NCBI RefSeq assembly: GCF_000002995.4 | Contig: NW_025062476.1 | Span: 3,095,001-3,159,000, forward strand | DNA from: Brugia malayi | Taxonomy: Eukaryota > Nematoda > Chromadorea > Rhabditida > Onchocercidae | DNA length: 64,000 bases | Direction: 5' to 3' | Shown: positions 26,388 through 38,125 of the stretch, one piece after another | How positions within the stretch are numbered: the stretch's first letter is position 1 | Layout of the letters: the number at the start of each line of letters is the position of its first letter | Translations under genes and position numbers: made by a program | Notes under the pieces: generated by a model | Databases searched by the model: none | What the model was told of the DNA's origin: nothing | Seen by the model: only the letters and a program-made list of their open reading frames with translations

Positions 26388-28942
26388 TTAGTTTTCACTC
26401 CCTGCTTAAATCCTTCAATTCACGCTCATTTAACTACCCAATTTTTCATTCCACTGTATATTTCAGTACTTTCAAATTCTTTAAGAGAGATTTAAAATTC
26501 ATTCATTCATTTATTCATGCATTTATTTATTTTGTTAGTATTCAATAAAATTAACATTTTAATTCGATGGTAATTACATTTAACAATGATTGATTAATAG
26601 ATCATCGATCAACGATGACATTACTAAAATTGAAATTGGTGATTTTTTGTGGTTGAAATTTGAACAAATAATTAAATTTACTCACAAATAATACCAAAAT
26701 ACTTATGAATTTTAATAGAATTATCATTTTAAACTGCTAATTAATTCTTTATAATAGCTTTCAAATTATTTTATTTCTTCCAACAATGACGTAACTATCA
26801 TTTTCGATAGTTTCAACATTGTTCCAACAAAAATGGATCAAACAAATTTATCACTTTCTTATTTTTATGTAATCCTCCGATGATTTTTCTGTAAAAATAA
26901 ATTCTTAAAATTCTTTAAAAATTGTCTCTTTCATGTGAATTCCATTATTCGGTTTTCATTACATAATAGATAGTAAACAAATTTGAAAATAATTATATTT
27001 GAAATGAAAAAAAAAAAAGTATGCAATAAATTTGATTTGTTTAATTACTATTGGAATATTATTTTTCGGCATAAATTAAAAATTATTGAATATCAGAAAA
27101 AAAAAAAAGTATTTAACTTCAAATAATTAATTCAGGCTAAGAAAGATAAAAAAAGAAAAGAGAGAGAGAGAGAGAGAGGGAAAAAGATATTAAAAATTTT
27201 TTGCCCTTAGTGAATGATTTATAAAATATAACATTTTAATCCTTCAAATTTCCAACACTTTTGATAAAAATTTTGAATTTTGAATCTATTGTGAATGAAA
27301 ATGGATAGAAACGAAGAAAATGTACAAAAATGCATTTAGGCAATTTCAACAAATTTACCTACAAAAAAAAAAATTTGTATCATACTTGTCGCTCTCTTTT
27401 TAATAATTTCTATTATGACAAATCTTTCCTTTTTTTCTTCTACCTCAAGTGGGAATTTTTATTCTAATATTTCACAGCGTAATGTCAACACTTTTTTTTT
27501 TGCCACTTTACCTGTTTGTTTATTTTAAAACTCTTTTGTAAAATTTATCAAAAAAAAAAAAAAAAAAGATTTGTCTGATACATGACATTGCTGTCATTTT
27601 TTCTCATCATTAATTTTACTGTAAAATTTTTTTTCTTTTTTTTTCAAAAATGGAAAATACCTTTGTAAATTTTAAAGATGTAAGTGAAGAGAAGAAATAA
27701 TTATTTGGTTAAAATTGAGGACAGAAATGCTAATTTGGTAGGATAATGAGGACATGATGGAATAGATGAGGATGAAATATGAAAAAGTAATGATGATATG
27801 TTTACATTGACCTATTCCAAAAGCTATTTAGGGAATGGTTGAAGGGATAAATGTGAGAGAGAGGGAGAGAGAAGGAAAGAGAGAGGGAAAGATGAATTGA
27901 AGGAAGGAAGGAAGGAATAAGGCCTTCACACATTTAGTATAATTTATTTATTATTAGTAAAATTTATTTATTATTTATCATTGTTGATATTCTTTAGATT
28001 GAAAGAAAGAAAAAATTATTTCAACTTTTTTGTCATTGGAGATATTTTTTTTACTATTTTTTTTACTTTTTGAAACAATTCTTATCATTGAATTATTTTA
28101 ATTATCGTTGAAATTAGCATAATCGTTGTTGTTGCAATCAGAAAAAGTTAATATTATCATTGCTTATTATTAATATTATTACTTCTATAATTATCATTAT
28201 TGATTAGTACCATTGTTAGTTTTTTTTTTTTATTATTTATTATTATTTCTTATCATTATTACTGCTTATTATTATTATTACAAAAATTTTCAACATTAAA
28301 ATCGGTCTTCTTTTTTTGCTTCGAAAGTGTTTTTTTTTTTCATTTTCATTCTACTTTTCATTACATAAAATACAAAACAAAACATATGGAAATGATTTTC
28401 TAATGGATAAATTCTAATTTTTAATTAATTAATTAATTGTAATATAAATGATGTCTTTTTGCTGATATTAATATTAAATATAAAATCTATTTAAATATAT
28501 GTTAGATTACATTTAATAATTAAAACTGAAATGTGATGATGGACAATGAGAGGACAAAAAAATGAACAAATAGGAAATGAACACAGTTTGAAAGTTATGA
28601 ATTTTGCTCTTTCACAAGCACTACAACTTATTTTGAATTAATATTAAACAGATTCGATATCACCAACTGTGATAAGATAAGTACTCGGATATTTATCACT
28701 TGATAAGTGATTGTTTTGGAGAAGATTGTAGATTGTACAGTTATCATTTTGTAGTTTTATTTAAATATTTTGTCCTGTAAAATATTTTTTTAATGTACTG
28801 TAAAGTATTTTTCAAAATTTCAAAATCATTTCTCAATTTTTTTTTCCATTAAATTACAAATGAACAGAACAAAAACACTTTAATGATTAAAGTCCCATTT
28901 TATGATTACACAGAAATCGGTTTTGGATGTCTGTTGTATATG

Positions 28943-29047
28943 TACAGCTGTAAGATATATAGAACAACAACCGGAAGACAGCTACAGGATATATGCAACC
29001 GGAAGACAGCTGCAGGGTATATGCAACCGGAAGATGGCTACAGGATA
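28943..29047. repeat. 28-bp minisatellite, about 3 copies
   Basis: A 28-base unit beginning ACCGGAAGACAGCTACAGGA starts at 28970, 28998 and 29026 (the last is truncated). A degenerate partial copy precedes it from about 28943. The copies differ by few substitutions and the unit is distinctly richer in GC than its surroundings. Confidence 0.9.
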
Positions 29048-29734
29048 GCAAGTGTAGGATAATAATGTTTACAAGTTATTAATTATGGATTGGGATGAAA
29101 AGAGAGATAATGGAGAGAAATTTAGATATATTTTAATCATAATTATATTTAATCATAATTTCGATAACATTCAGTACATTCCGTTCGATGTAATCAATTC
29201 AGATTATATTATTCACTTTTTTTTTTTTTGAAATCCAAAAAGAAATTTAAATCAAAAATTTAAAAAAAAGGTCTACTGCTTACTTTTTATATGAAAAATT
29301 TAGATTTATTAACTATTGCATTTCTTAACTAAATTCTCAAATTCATTCACTATTTGCATTCATTTCCTGTGGGAATCAGGTCGAAACTGGAACTATCCGG
29401 TTTGATTATCCGTATATATGTATATATCTTCCTTGGGATGAATTTTCATTTCTTTTTTTTTTTTTTTAACATTAAAATACATCTTTTCAAACAAAAGATG
29501 ATGAGGTCGAGAATAAGATTTGGAGCACAAATTTGAAAGGGCAGGACATTAAAATTTATGTGCCATCAATCCTAGTACAAAAATAAATGATCGATGAATT
29601 GAGTGCAACATCCATCCAACAATTATTTGTCTTTTAAATTCACGGAAATCGCCTCAGTTGTTATCAGCAACCGTTACCGGATTACATGGAAGATCAAATT
29701 ATTTTAATAGTTTTGTGAAATGAATAGTCAACAG

Positions 29735-29935
29735 AATACTCATTCGTTTTCTGTAACTGATAAATTTCTTATCAAAATACTCATTTGTTTTCTGTAACTG
29801 ATAAATTTCTTATCAAAATACTCATTCGTTTTCTATAACTGATAAATTTTTTATCAAAATACTCATTCGTTTTCTATAACTGATAAATTTCTTATCAAAA
29901 TACTCATTTGTTTTCTATAACTTGATAAATTCGAG
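29735..29935. repeat. 41-bp tandem repeat, about 4.9 copies, with an internal dyad
   Basis: A 41-base unit beginning AATACTCATTCGTTTTCTGT starts at 29735, 29776, 29817, 29858 and 29899, with only a few substitutions between copies (CG/TG and G/A changes). Each complete unit contains TGATAA-ATTTC-TTATCA or a close variant, a short inverted repeat that can fold into a hairpin. The array ends about 400 bases upstream of the Hedgehog-related gene. Confidence 0.95.
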
Positions 29936-30280
29936 TTTTGAATTACCTTATATCATACTATCACTGGATATGTTTCTTCTTAAATAGTAAAATAAAAGTT
30001 AAAATAAAGACAATCACTATGTTAGCTAGACTTAACATTTTGAAAAATCATTTTTCTAGAATTTCATACCTAATTGTAAATTTGCTAAATATTTTTGGTT
30101 CTTTTATGGTCAATTTTTTTTTTTTTTTGAATCAAATTAATTTTAAGAAATCAGTTGAAAAAATATTAAAATAATGATTTACCACTTTATCACTATCACT
30201 AGTATTTTATTATTTTGAATATTACGCTTATCACACTTGCAAAATTTACAAAATGTAAAAATTTTATCAATGTCTAATCA

Positions 30281-30330
30281 CTGCAGGTGAAATAATTCTC
30301 ATAAATTGGATGACAATAAAATAAACAGAT
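30281..30330 (+). promoter_or_regulatory. putative trans-splice acceptor and short 5' UTR with a tiny upstream ORF
   Basis: An unpaired CTGCAG acceptor at 30281-30286 precedes the ATG at 30331 by 44 bases. The resulting 5' UTR contains an upstream ATG at 30310 that opens a four-codon ORF (MTIK, then TAA at 30322-30324). If trans-splicing occurs at this site, that upstream ORF is in the mature message. Prediction only. Confidence 0.4.
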
Positions 30331-33300
30331 ATGAGATCAGTTATGCTTTTTGTACTCTTATCACTGCTGATAAAACATTCAGCAGCGATAACTTATCGTT
30401 GTGATGATGATCAAATTGTTGTGGTACAAAGTTTTGGTAATGATACTATTCGGATGCATTGTCAGAAACCAATTCTTTGCGGTCTTCAATTTTTGGTACA
30501 TTTCATTTTATTTATAATATTATTCTATAATTTCAAATTTCAGTTCTCTTTACTTTTTCTAATTTATTCATTCTTGTTTATAAAATTATATTCTAATATA
30601 ATACATTTTAAATTATTAATTGTTAATGAAAAGAAGAAAAAAAACTTAGATCAATTCTAATTTTTTTTTTTTTTAATAATTTAAATTTAGACAATTTTTT
30701 CACAAAATTTTTGAGAAATAAAAAAGTTTTCTTTTCACCTTCCTTTCCTATCTATCTATTTACCTTTCATTATTTCATTTCTCTTTAACTTATTGGATAT
30801 TGTTGTATATTTGTAGAAATGTCATTACAATCATTTGCAAACATACTGTGGCGGAAAAACTAATTTTGTTGCTCACATACAGCAATTAACGCCCATTGCG
30901 CCGTAAGTTCACTTTCTAATTACATTAATTATTAGCATATTATTATGTAAGCTTACCTATACTGCAGAATTTTAGTTTGAGATTTAAAACTGATTAATGA
31001 ATTAGTTAATCATTGTGCATTACATTGATTTTAGCCTATCATTCCATTATTTATTAAGATGCTTTTAAATTAGGTTAAATTAGTAAATATAAGGATGCAA
31101 ATGAGGAAGAGAGTAAATATTAAAAAATAATATTATCCATTTTTATTTTTGTTTAAATTTAGACACATTTCAGATGATTTGAATGATTTTTTTAAATGAT
31201 TTTTAACTAAATTTCATAGTTATTCTTTGACTAAATTTAGTTATTTCAGATTTTAGATCAGTGTTAAGAAATTACTTTAACTTGTTTTATGACAATTATT
31301 ATTATTGTTTATTATTATTATAAGTTTTACTCGGAATTAAAGTTAATTTAATTAAAAATAATATTACAGTGTGATGCATACATGTTGTAATTTAACAATT
31401 AATGAAGATGTTCAAATAAGAGCGCATATGGGAAATGATTGCTTTTTATATGATTTACCGGACGGCTCAAATGGTACAACAGCTGAAGAATTAGAAAAGA
31501 AAGACAAAGAAGGATATGCATTATTAAAGGATATAAATAAAATACCGGAACAGTTTACCGATTTTTCCGGTTATCGCCTCAGACTTTATTTACTACGTAA
31601 AAAGGAACCGTCACAGTTTGTGATAAAGGGTGTTGAACGCAATGAGTAGGCGTTTAAATTTAATTAACATACATAGAAAATTTTCTAATCCTCAAAAGTG
31701 TTCCATTTTCAGAAAATAATTCTAACGAATTAATATTATCCGTCTCAGCAAATTTCTCTCTCTTTGTCTTAAACTTTTAATTTCAATTAACATACTTGGT
31801 GGGACAATTCGAAAATCATATTTTCAAAAATAATTTATCATCTATGTCTTCATTAACAACGAATTACTAATATTAAAATTAAGAAATGAATTTTAACCTT
31901 TTAAAATTTAAAAAACATTAATTATATTTAGGGTTGGATATCGGGTAACTATTTGTACTATACAGTGCCAAAATGACAATCATAAGGTAAAGGCAGTTAC
32001 CTCTGATCAAAAGCACGCAGATTTAAATAAGCAAGAGCCAATTATCAATGATAATAATTTAAATCAAATTAATTTTGCATTAAGAAACTTAACAGATGAT
32101 GGACAATGGATTATTGCCACCTGGGCTGAATGGTCTTACAAAAAGTAAGTTAAATAATTTTACCCTTTTTTTGGGGCACTTTTTTTTTTTTTTTTTTTTT
32201 AATCAAATCAACGAAATATGCAATTTCATGTGCTGTTTTCATGTAAAAAAACACTAATTAGAAAATTGTATTTCCCAAAATATTTTACCTCTAATGTTGA
32301 TTTCAATTAATACTACCATTCTAATTCAAAATTTACATTGTTCCTAATTGAAAAAAAAAATTTAATTTTAAAAAGTTTTTTTTTTTAATGTAAAAGAAAT
32401 TAATTGAACTCTTTTCTACACAGAATTAAAATTTATAAGTACTAATAGATGAAAATGAGTAATTGAATGAGAGGACAATTAAAATAAGTATTTGATAAAG
32501 TAAGCATTTATGATTTTAAATTAACTGATCGATTCAAATCTAAAATTCCTGAATTAATGATTGCAATGACTTATTTATTTCATCTATTAAAAATTATTGC
32601 TTATTCAGCAACTGATTATTACTATAATGCGATAAGATTAAATGAATTATTGCGCGCTTTTGTCTTTATGAAAAGGACAAATACATTTGCATAAATGAAT
32701 TTAACAAATAATTTTAGATGGTCAGAATGGAGCACAGAACGAAGGATCGAATTTAATGATTTAGATAGAACAAAAGGAAGAGGTCATCGGTATCGCATTC
32801 ATCACAGTAACAGTGAAAGTGGAACTGCTACTGGAAAAGGTAAGTAACTAAGTAAAGGTAAACGATTGCTAGAAAAAATAGTAAACATTAGGATTATTTG
32901 TAATTTGTTTCATTGAAATGAGTGTTTAAGGTATTATTATTTTGTTAATTTAGGTGCTATTTATACAATTCCTTAAAAGGAATAACCTTTTTTTTTCATA
33001 CAATTATCTGTAAATCAATTTGCTAATTTAATTTCTGACACAAGAAAATTAGTTTCAAGGTTTATTAATGAACAAGAAAACGTTCTTAATTTTTTTTTTT
33101 TTTTTTGTCCCAAATAATAAAGGTAAAGAATCATACCTTGATGATTGATTAGACAACATCCGAATATTATACTTATTTTTAGGTCAACAAAAATCAGAAG
33201 GTATTAAAACGTCCATTCATGAATCAAGTAAAGGTCATCGTCGAATTCATAAAAAGAAACATTCTAGTGATTGTGATGATGATGATGATGATGAAAGTTA

Positions 33301-36300
33301 CGGTAGTAAAGAAGTGGGTAAAATTGATGTTACCAAAGAAGGAGGAAAGATAAAAGAACGTTTTGGAAATATTCCTGATAATGATAGCAAGGAAAAGTTG
33401 AATCAGGAGAAACGAAAATTTCCTGCATTGGATATTCAGGAAAATATGAAATCCGAATTAGATCCACATAAAACAAATGGAACAGGAAAAAAGGAGGAAT
33501 TATTTACTGTCCGATTTGGAGAAATTGGAAACCAAACAAAAGATGGCACTAAAAAAATAGAAGAAGGTACTTTTCAAATTATGTAAATTTTTCAATCATT
33601 TTTTTCTTTTTTGAATGAAAAATTAGCAATCTGAAAATATTTGTGTAGCATTTGGAAGTGGAAAATTTGTCAAATGGTTTATAAGCAAATGGTACCATTT
33701 TGTTTTTTCTAAATTATTTCATCTAATTTCAATAATTCATTGTATTTGTAAACAAGTCGTACGACAATTTCACTCAATGTTTCAGGCACAGAAAAAAATC
33801 AAGGTGACAGTAGTGGTAATAATGCTAATGCTACGAAAGCAACTGAGAGTGAAAGGAAAGATCATTCAAATGCAAACAAAGAAGGAGGAGGTGATGATTT
33901 AACTGGGAAGGTATTTTTAAATTACAAATTCTTAAACTTTTTAAAACTGTTTTAATGAAATTAGAAATGTGTGACCTTTGTTCAGTGTTGTTACTGTCAA
34001 CTTTACATCTTTGCTTTTTTTCAAATCTTTTCTTCAACTTCCTCACCAATACTTTCAGATTTTCATCTCTTTCATGAAATTCTTAAATCTCTATGTGTTA
34101 ATCCTTCTTAATAATCTTCTTATAATCGATTTTGATAAAGCAATCATTTCGTTATTTCAAATTATATATCACATTAAGTAAGCATAACGAATATACTTTT
34201 ACTTTTACTTTAAATGAATATTTTCCTGTGAATCCTTCTCAATTGAATTTTACAGATATTAGCAGGTGGCAAAGTGAAAAATGGTGCAAAAAAGGTGAAA
34301 AAAACGAAATCACACAAAGGTATTGACATTTTTAAGCTATGAAAAATGGTTACATTTATTTCAAATTTACGTTTGTCTCTGAATATAACTTTAAAATAAG
34401 ATTATTCCTGAATTAAAAATTCAATGTTGCTAATTACAAGTCTAGTTTAAGTGCATTGACCGGTGATTTTTTGATCGTTTTAAAGATTTCTAGCATAAAT
34501 CATTTAGCATAGAATCTTATGCCAAAATAATTTTAAGCTAATAATTTCTCAACTTTATTTTGACAATAGCATTGTTTTGCTTTCAGCTATATTAATTTTT
34601 TTTATTTATTATTACATATTTGAATTTTTGTTAGATTTAGATTTGTGATTCTTTTTAAAGTTTAATTTGGTTTGCTGTCAAATTCCGTTTTTCGAATCTT
34701 TCATTTTTTTTTTTTGACTGAATTTTTTGTATTAGCAATAAATTCTCAGATTTTAAAACTTATTTTTATGACTCAAATGATGTGACTTATGAACTTTTCG
34801 ATTGGTTGGTGTCATTTGGGATTAAATTTGCAGTAAACCAATAAAAATTTTTGGGATACGCAAGGATTCGATAGATGAATTATTGAGCACTGTAATCTTT
34901 CGCAAGGATGAAAATGATTTTCTGCAACAATTTCTTTCATTGTATTAATTATTTTCTAAATTTTGAGCAAAATTGAATTTGTTATTTTTCCCAAAAATAA
35001 ACTTTTACAATCTGAAAATTCAGAAATTATGAAATTAAGGGTAAAGGTATTTTTTAAACATTTATCAAAATAAACATATTTAACTATTGCAGAAAAATCA
35101 ACCAAAAAATTAGTTTCAAAGAAATTACCAGCAAATGAAACGATGCATCATAAAAATAACACTTCAAAAGGATCTGAAAAGGTTTTGGTTGTGAATTAAT
35201 TAATGGTTTTAACAGCTATCATTGTTTTTTTTTTTTTTTTTCGCTTGAGAATATCAAAAATGGAATTCAAAAAAAAGAAAAAAAAGAATCTCGAAATAGA
35301 AAGCTAAATAATTTCTGTATTCAGAAGATTACTTTGACGCAAAAAACTGACAAAAGCGCAGGAAATCAACAAAAGGAGAAGAAACATGGTGAATTGAAAG
35401 ATCAATTAAAATCTGGAAGTACACAGTCATCAAAACCAGTAAATCAAACTCGTAAACAGGAATTAGGTCATGACCCACCCGCGATTCCGGTAGCTGCTGG
35501 TCATCACGTAGGAGCTAATCCTATGCCCGCAATGAACTGTTTCAGTGCTGACACGAAAGTTTACACTCAAAATGGTGAAAAAACAATGAAAGATGTTGTA
35601 GTAGGCGATTTTGTAAGTTTGATTTTGTTATTAAAATATACAAATAGATGAGATTATTTTGAATATTTCTTTGAGATTTTGTCTTTTTTATCAGCCGATA
35701 ATTTTCATAAAGCTAGAATTACATGTTTTTCCTTTACAGGTTCTCGTTCCGGTAAGTAAAAGTCAAATGAGATATGAAAGAGTGGAAATGTTCTATCATC
35801 GAGAACCGGAAACTCGAGCTAAATTTGTGGTATTGGAGACGGAATCAGGCCGAAAATTAAGTCTTACAGAGTTACATCTTCTTCCGCTCGGTGATTGCAA
35901 AGAAATGCATGAGAGTATGACTGATACCACCGATATTGTAGATCAATGGCTTCGGAAGTCAAAGTTCGCACATAGAGCACGTATAGGTGATTGTGTATTC
36001 ACAATGACATCAAATCATGAATTACAAGTAGATCGCATCGTAAAGGTATCTTTGTTACAGTTATTATTTTACCATCTTTTCATGTTATCGTAACTCTTCC
36101 TTTCATGAGTAATACTGAAATTCAAATTATTGAGATCAATTATTGATTGATTGTTTGTTTGCATTTATTCGATCATAACAAGGAATGCTCATTTCAGGTG
36201 GGTAGACAATACCTGAAAGGTATCTATTCACCAATGACCGTAGAAGGATCAATTGTAGCTGATGGTATACTTGCTTCATGTTTTTCACAGGTTGAAAGTC

Positions 36301-36458
36301 ATTTCAGTCAAAAATTAGTCTATGATTTTCTTATTTTCCTATATCGAATTTTTGGCCCACTTATGCAATCATTAGATGAGCCAATTCAGCATTTACCTAC
36401 TTTTATTGATTCCATACATCATTTAGGTCGTTTCGCTGTTCCTTTTGTTAAATATTAA
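30331..36458 (+). CDS. qua-1: Hedgehog-related secreted protein with Hint/hog domain, quahog-like
   Basis: Twelve exons: 30331-30495, 30817-30902, 31370-31645, 31932-32144, 32718-32839, 33183-33566, 33786-33910, 34256-34319, 35093-35181, 35325-35612, 35740-36045, 36198-36458. All phases agree, giving 792 aa. A signal peptide (residues 1 to about 19, SLLIKHSAA) precedes a cysteine-rich N-terminal domain (about 20-150; RMHCQK, YCGGKTNFVAH, HTCCNLT, GNDCFLYDLPDGS). A long hydrophilic linker follows, rich in Lys, Gly, Asn and Glu, with a run of six Asp. The Hint module starts at Cys580 (CFSADTKVYT), the predicted thioester-forming residue; LTELHLLPLG carries the block-B Thr-x-x-His, and VADGILASCFSQVESH matches the end of the Hedgehog Hint domain. 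A C-terminal tail ends FAVPFVKY. By family knowledge it should cleave itself at Cys580 and release the N-terminal part. The long linker and N-terminal cysteine pattern favour quahog over warthog or groundhog; the family call is firm, the symbol less so. Confidence 0.9.
35538..36458 (+). other. Hint/hog autoprocessing module
   Basis: Sub-feature of the Hedgehog-related gene, beginning at the TGT codon for Cys580 and running to the stop codon. The nucleophilic Cys, the TxxH motif and the ASC motif near the end are all present, so the module looks catalytically intact. The rest of the C-terminus has an amphipathic or hydrophobic character (KLVYDFLIFLYRIFGPLM), as in the sterol-recognition region of hog proteins. 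Confidence 0.85.
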
Positions 36459-38109
36459 ATTTAAACATCTCTCAAGCATCTCTCTCTCTCTCTCTCTCTC
36501 TCATACATATATTAAATCAAACCTCGGTGTCATCACTGATTGATTTCATTTAGAAAGAGCTAAAGATGAAAACTATTGATTAGTTATTGATCGGTTTACA
36601 ATTCTTACTGAAAGTCATTTTAAATATTTAATCGGTATATGATAAATTGATGATAACATGAATGATTTTAACTGATTAAATGAAATGAAACGATTTCTAT
36701 GCTATCTTTTTTTCCTTTTTTTTTTGATGAAATTGTAAGTATCAATATTTATTTTTTCATTTTTCATTTTTTACTCTTTTTGTGTTATGCTTCCTCTACA
36801 CATTCAGGAGAGGAATTAAAGAAAATATTTGTTGAGTTTTTTTTTTTTTTTTTTTTTTGAGATTTGAACACTTTTGAGAGTGTAATGAATGTAAGGAAAG
36901 AAATAAGATATGTTCTCCTTATCATTATCATTATCATTATCAGCAATGGATTTTGTACTTACTGTCTTTCAAATAGATTCATTAACGTGTAAATGCTATT
37001 TTGACAAAATATTAAAATCAATCTTTGTTTATTGTATTATCAAATACGTTGGTACTTATTGGGTTTGTTATTCTTATCTTCAAACAAAATTATATCATTT
37101 AGTATATGTGCACCATATTTTGAAAGTTAACTGAATTAAATACTGATATGTTATAAAAATTTTGCTCATTACCATTTCATTGCTTAATTTGATAGTAGTG
37201 ATTCAAATTATTGATTAAATCTTTTCTGATCATAATTATATCCATGAAGGAATGTAAACGGATGAAAAATGTAAACAGTGAAATGAAAGAATTAAAGCTG
37301 ATAATACTTATGCACTATTTGTTTATTATATAATTTTTAAAAAGTCAATAACAGCTCAAAAAAGATTGAATTTAAATATGCTATCATACTGGTTTTGTAG
37401 TATTGCAATCTGTGATATCATTTACAGAAGTGTACAGTATGATAAATGGATATTTGATTGATGTTTTAATCTTGAACCACATTATAAAAAAAAAAAAATG
37501 CAATTCTTTTTATGCAGTGATAATTAGAATTGTCACGAAAAAAGAAAATTTCAATATCTGTATATTTTGTTAATAAAAATGTAATTTTTATGCTCGAGAA
37601 ACACTTTTAAATACATCAATGTTTTATTATTCAGATTTAGTAAGTTAAAGTAACGAAACGAGAACTTTTTCAGTTTTCTGAAATGTAAATTAGACTTGCT
37701 TTCCTAAAAAGCATTCAATTAAGTGATAAATGATAAGAGTATAATAGTGATGCTGCTTAACCCCATTAAAATTTCCTTTTTAATCATTAAGAAAAGTGCA
37801 GGTTGAAATATTGTCGCACGAGAATAAAACTTTATCCCTCTTTCTATTTTCTTCTCTTTCTCTAAATCATATAGTAATAATGATAAGATAAAATTATTTA
37901 TTGAAATTAGGACAATATCAGTTTCAAATTTAATATACCTAAATATCTCAACCAAATGCAATAATGCGATGTATCATCGATATGTGAACTGACCGCCCGA
38001 CACATCGATATAATTCATCGGGCTGAATGCTGGCAAATTTAACTAAAAGTGTTGCATCTAGTTACTGAAATATCATATCATAAATTTGCTGCTGATAAAT
38101 TTCATATAG
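36459..38109. other. intergenic region with a (CT)n microsatellite
   Basis: AT-rich DNA between the hog gene and the collagen, both on +. It contains a CT run (about 36477-36502) just after the hog stop codon and a poly-T tract at about 36837-36858. No gene is recognised; open frames are short and AT-biased. The collagen promoter should lie near its right edge. Confidence 0.6.
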
Positions 38110-38125
38110 CAAATTAATCGCTATC

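Larger units (their letters stand above)
24604..30286. other. gene-free AT-rich region between divergent genes
   Basis: About 5.7 kb between the 5' ends of the tetraspanin-like gene (-) and the Hedgehog-related gene (+), so it must contain both promoters. It holds poly-T/poly-A runs, GA/CT microsatellites (about 26355-26387, 27158-27180 and 27856-27890) and two minisatellites described separately. The only open frames are short and of low complexity. No gene is recognised. Confidence 0.65.
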
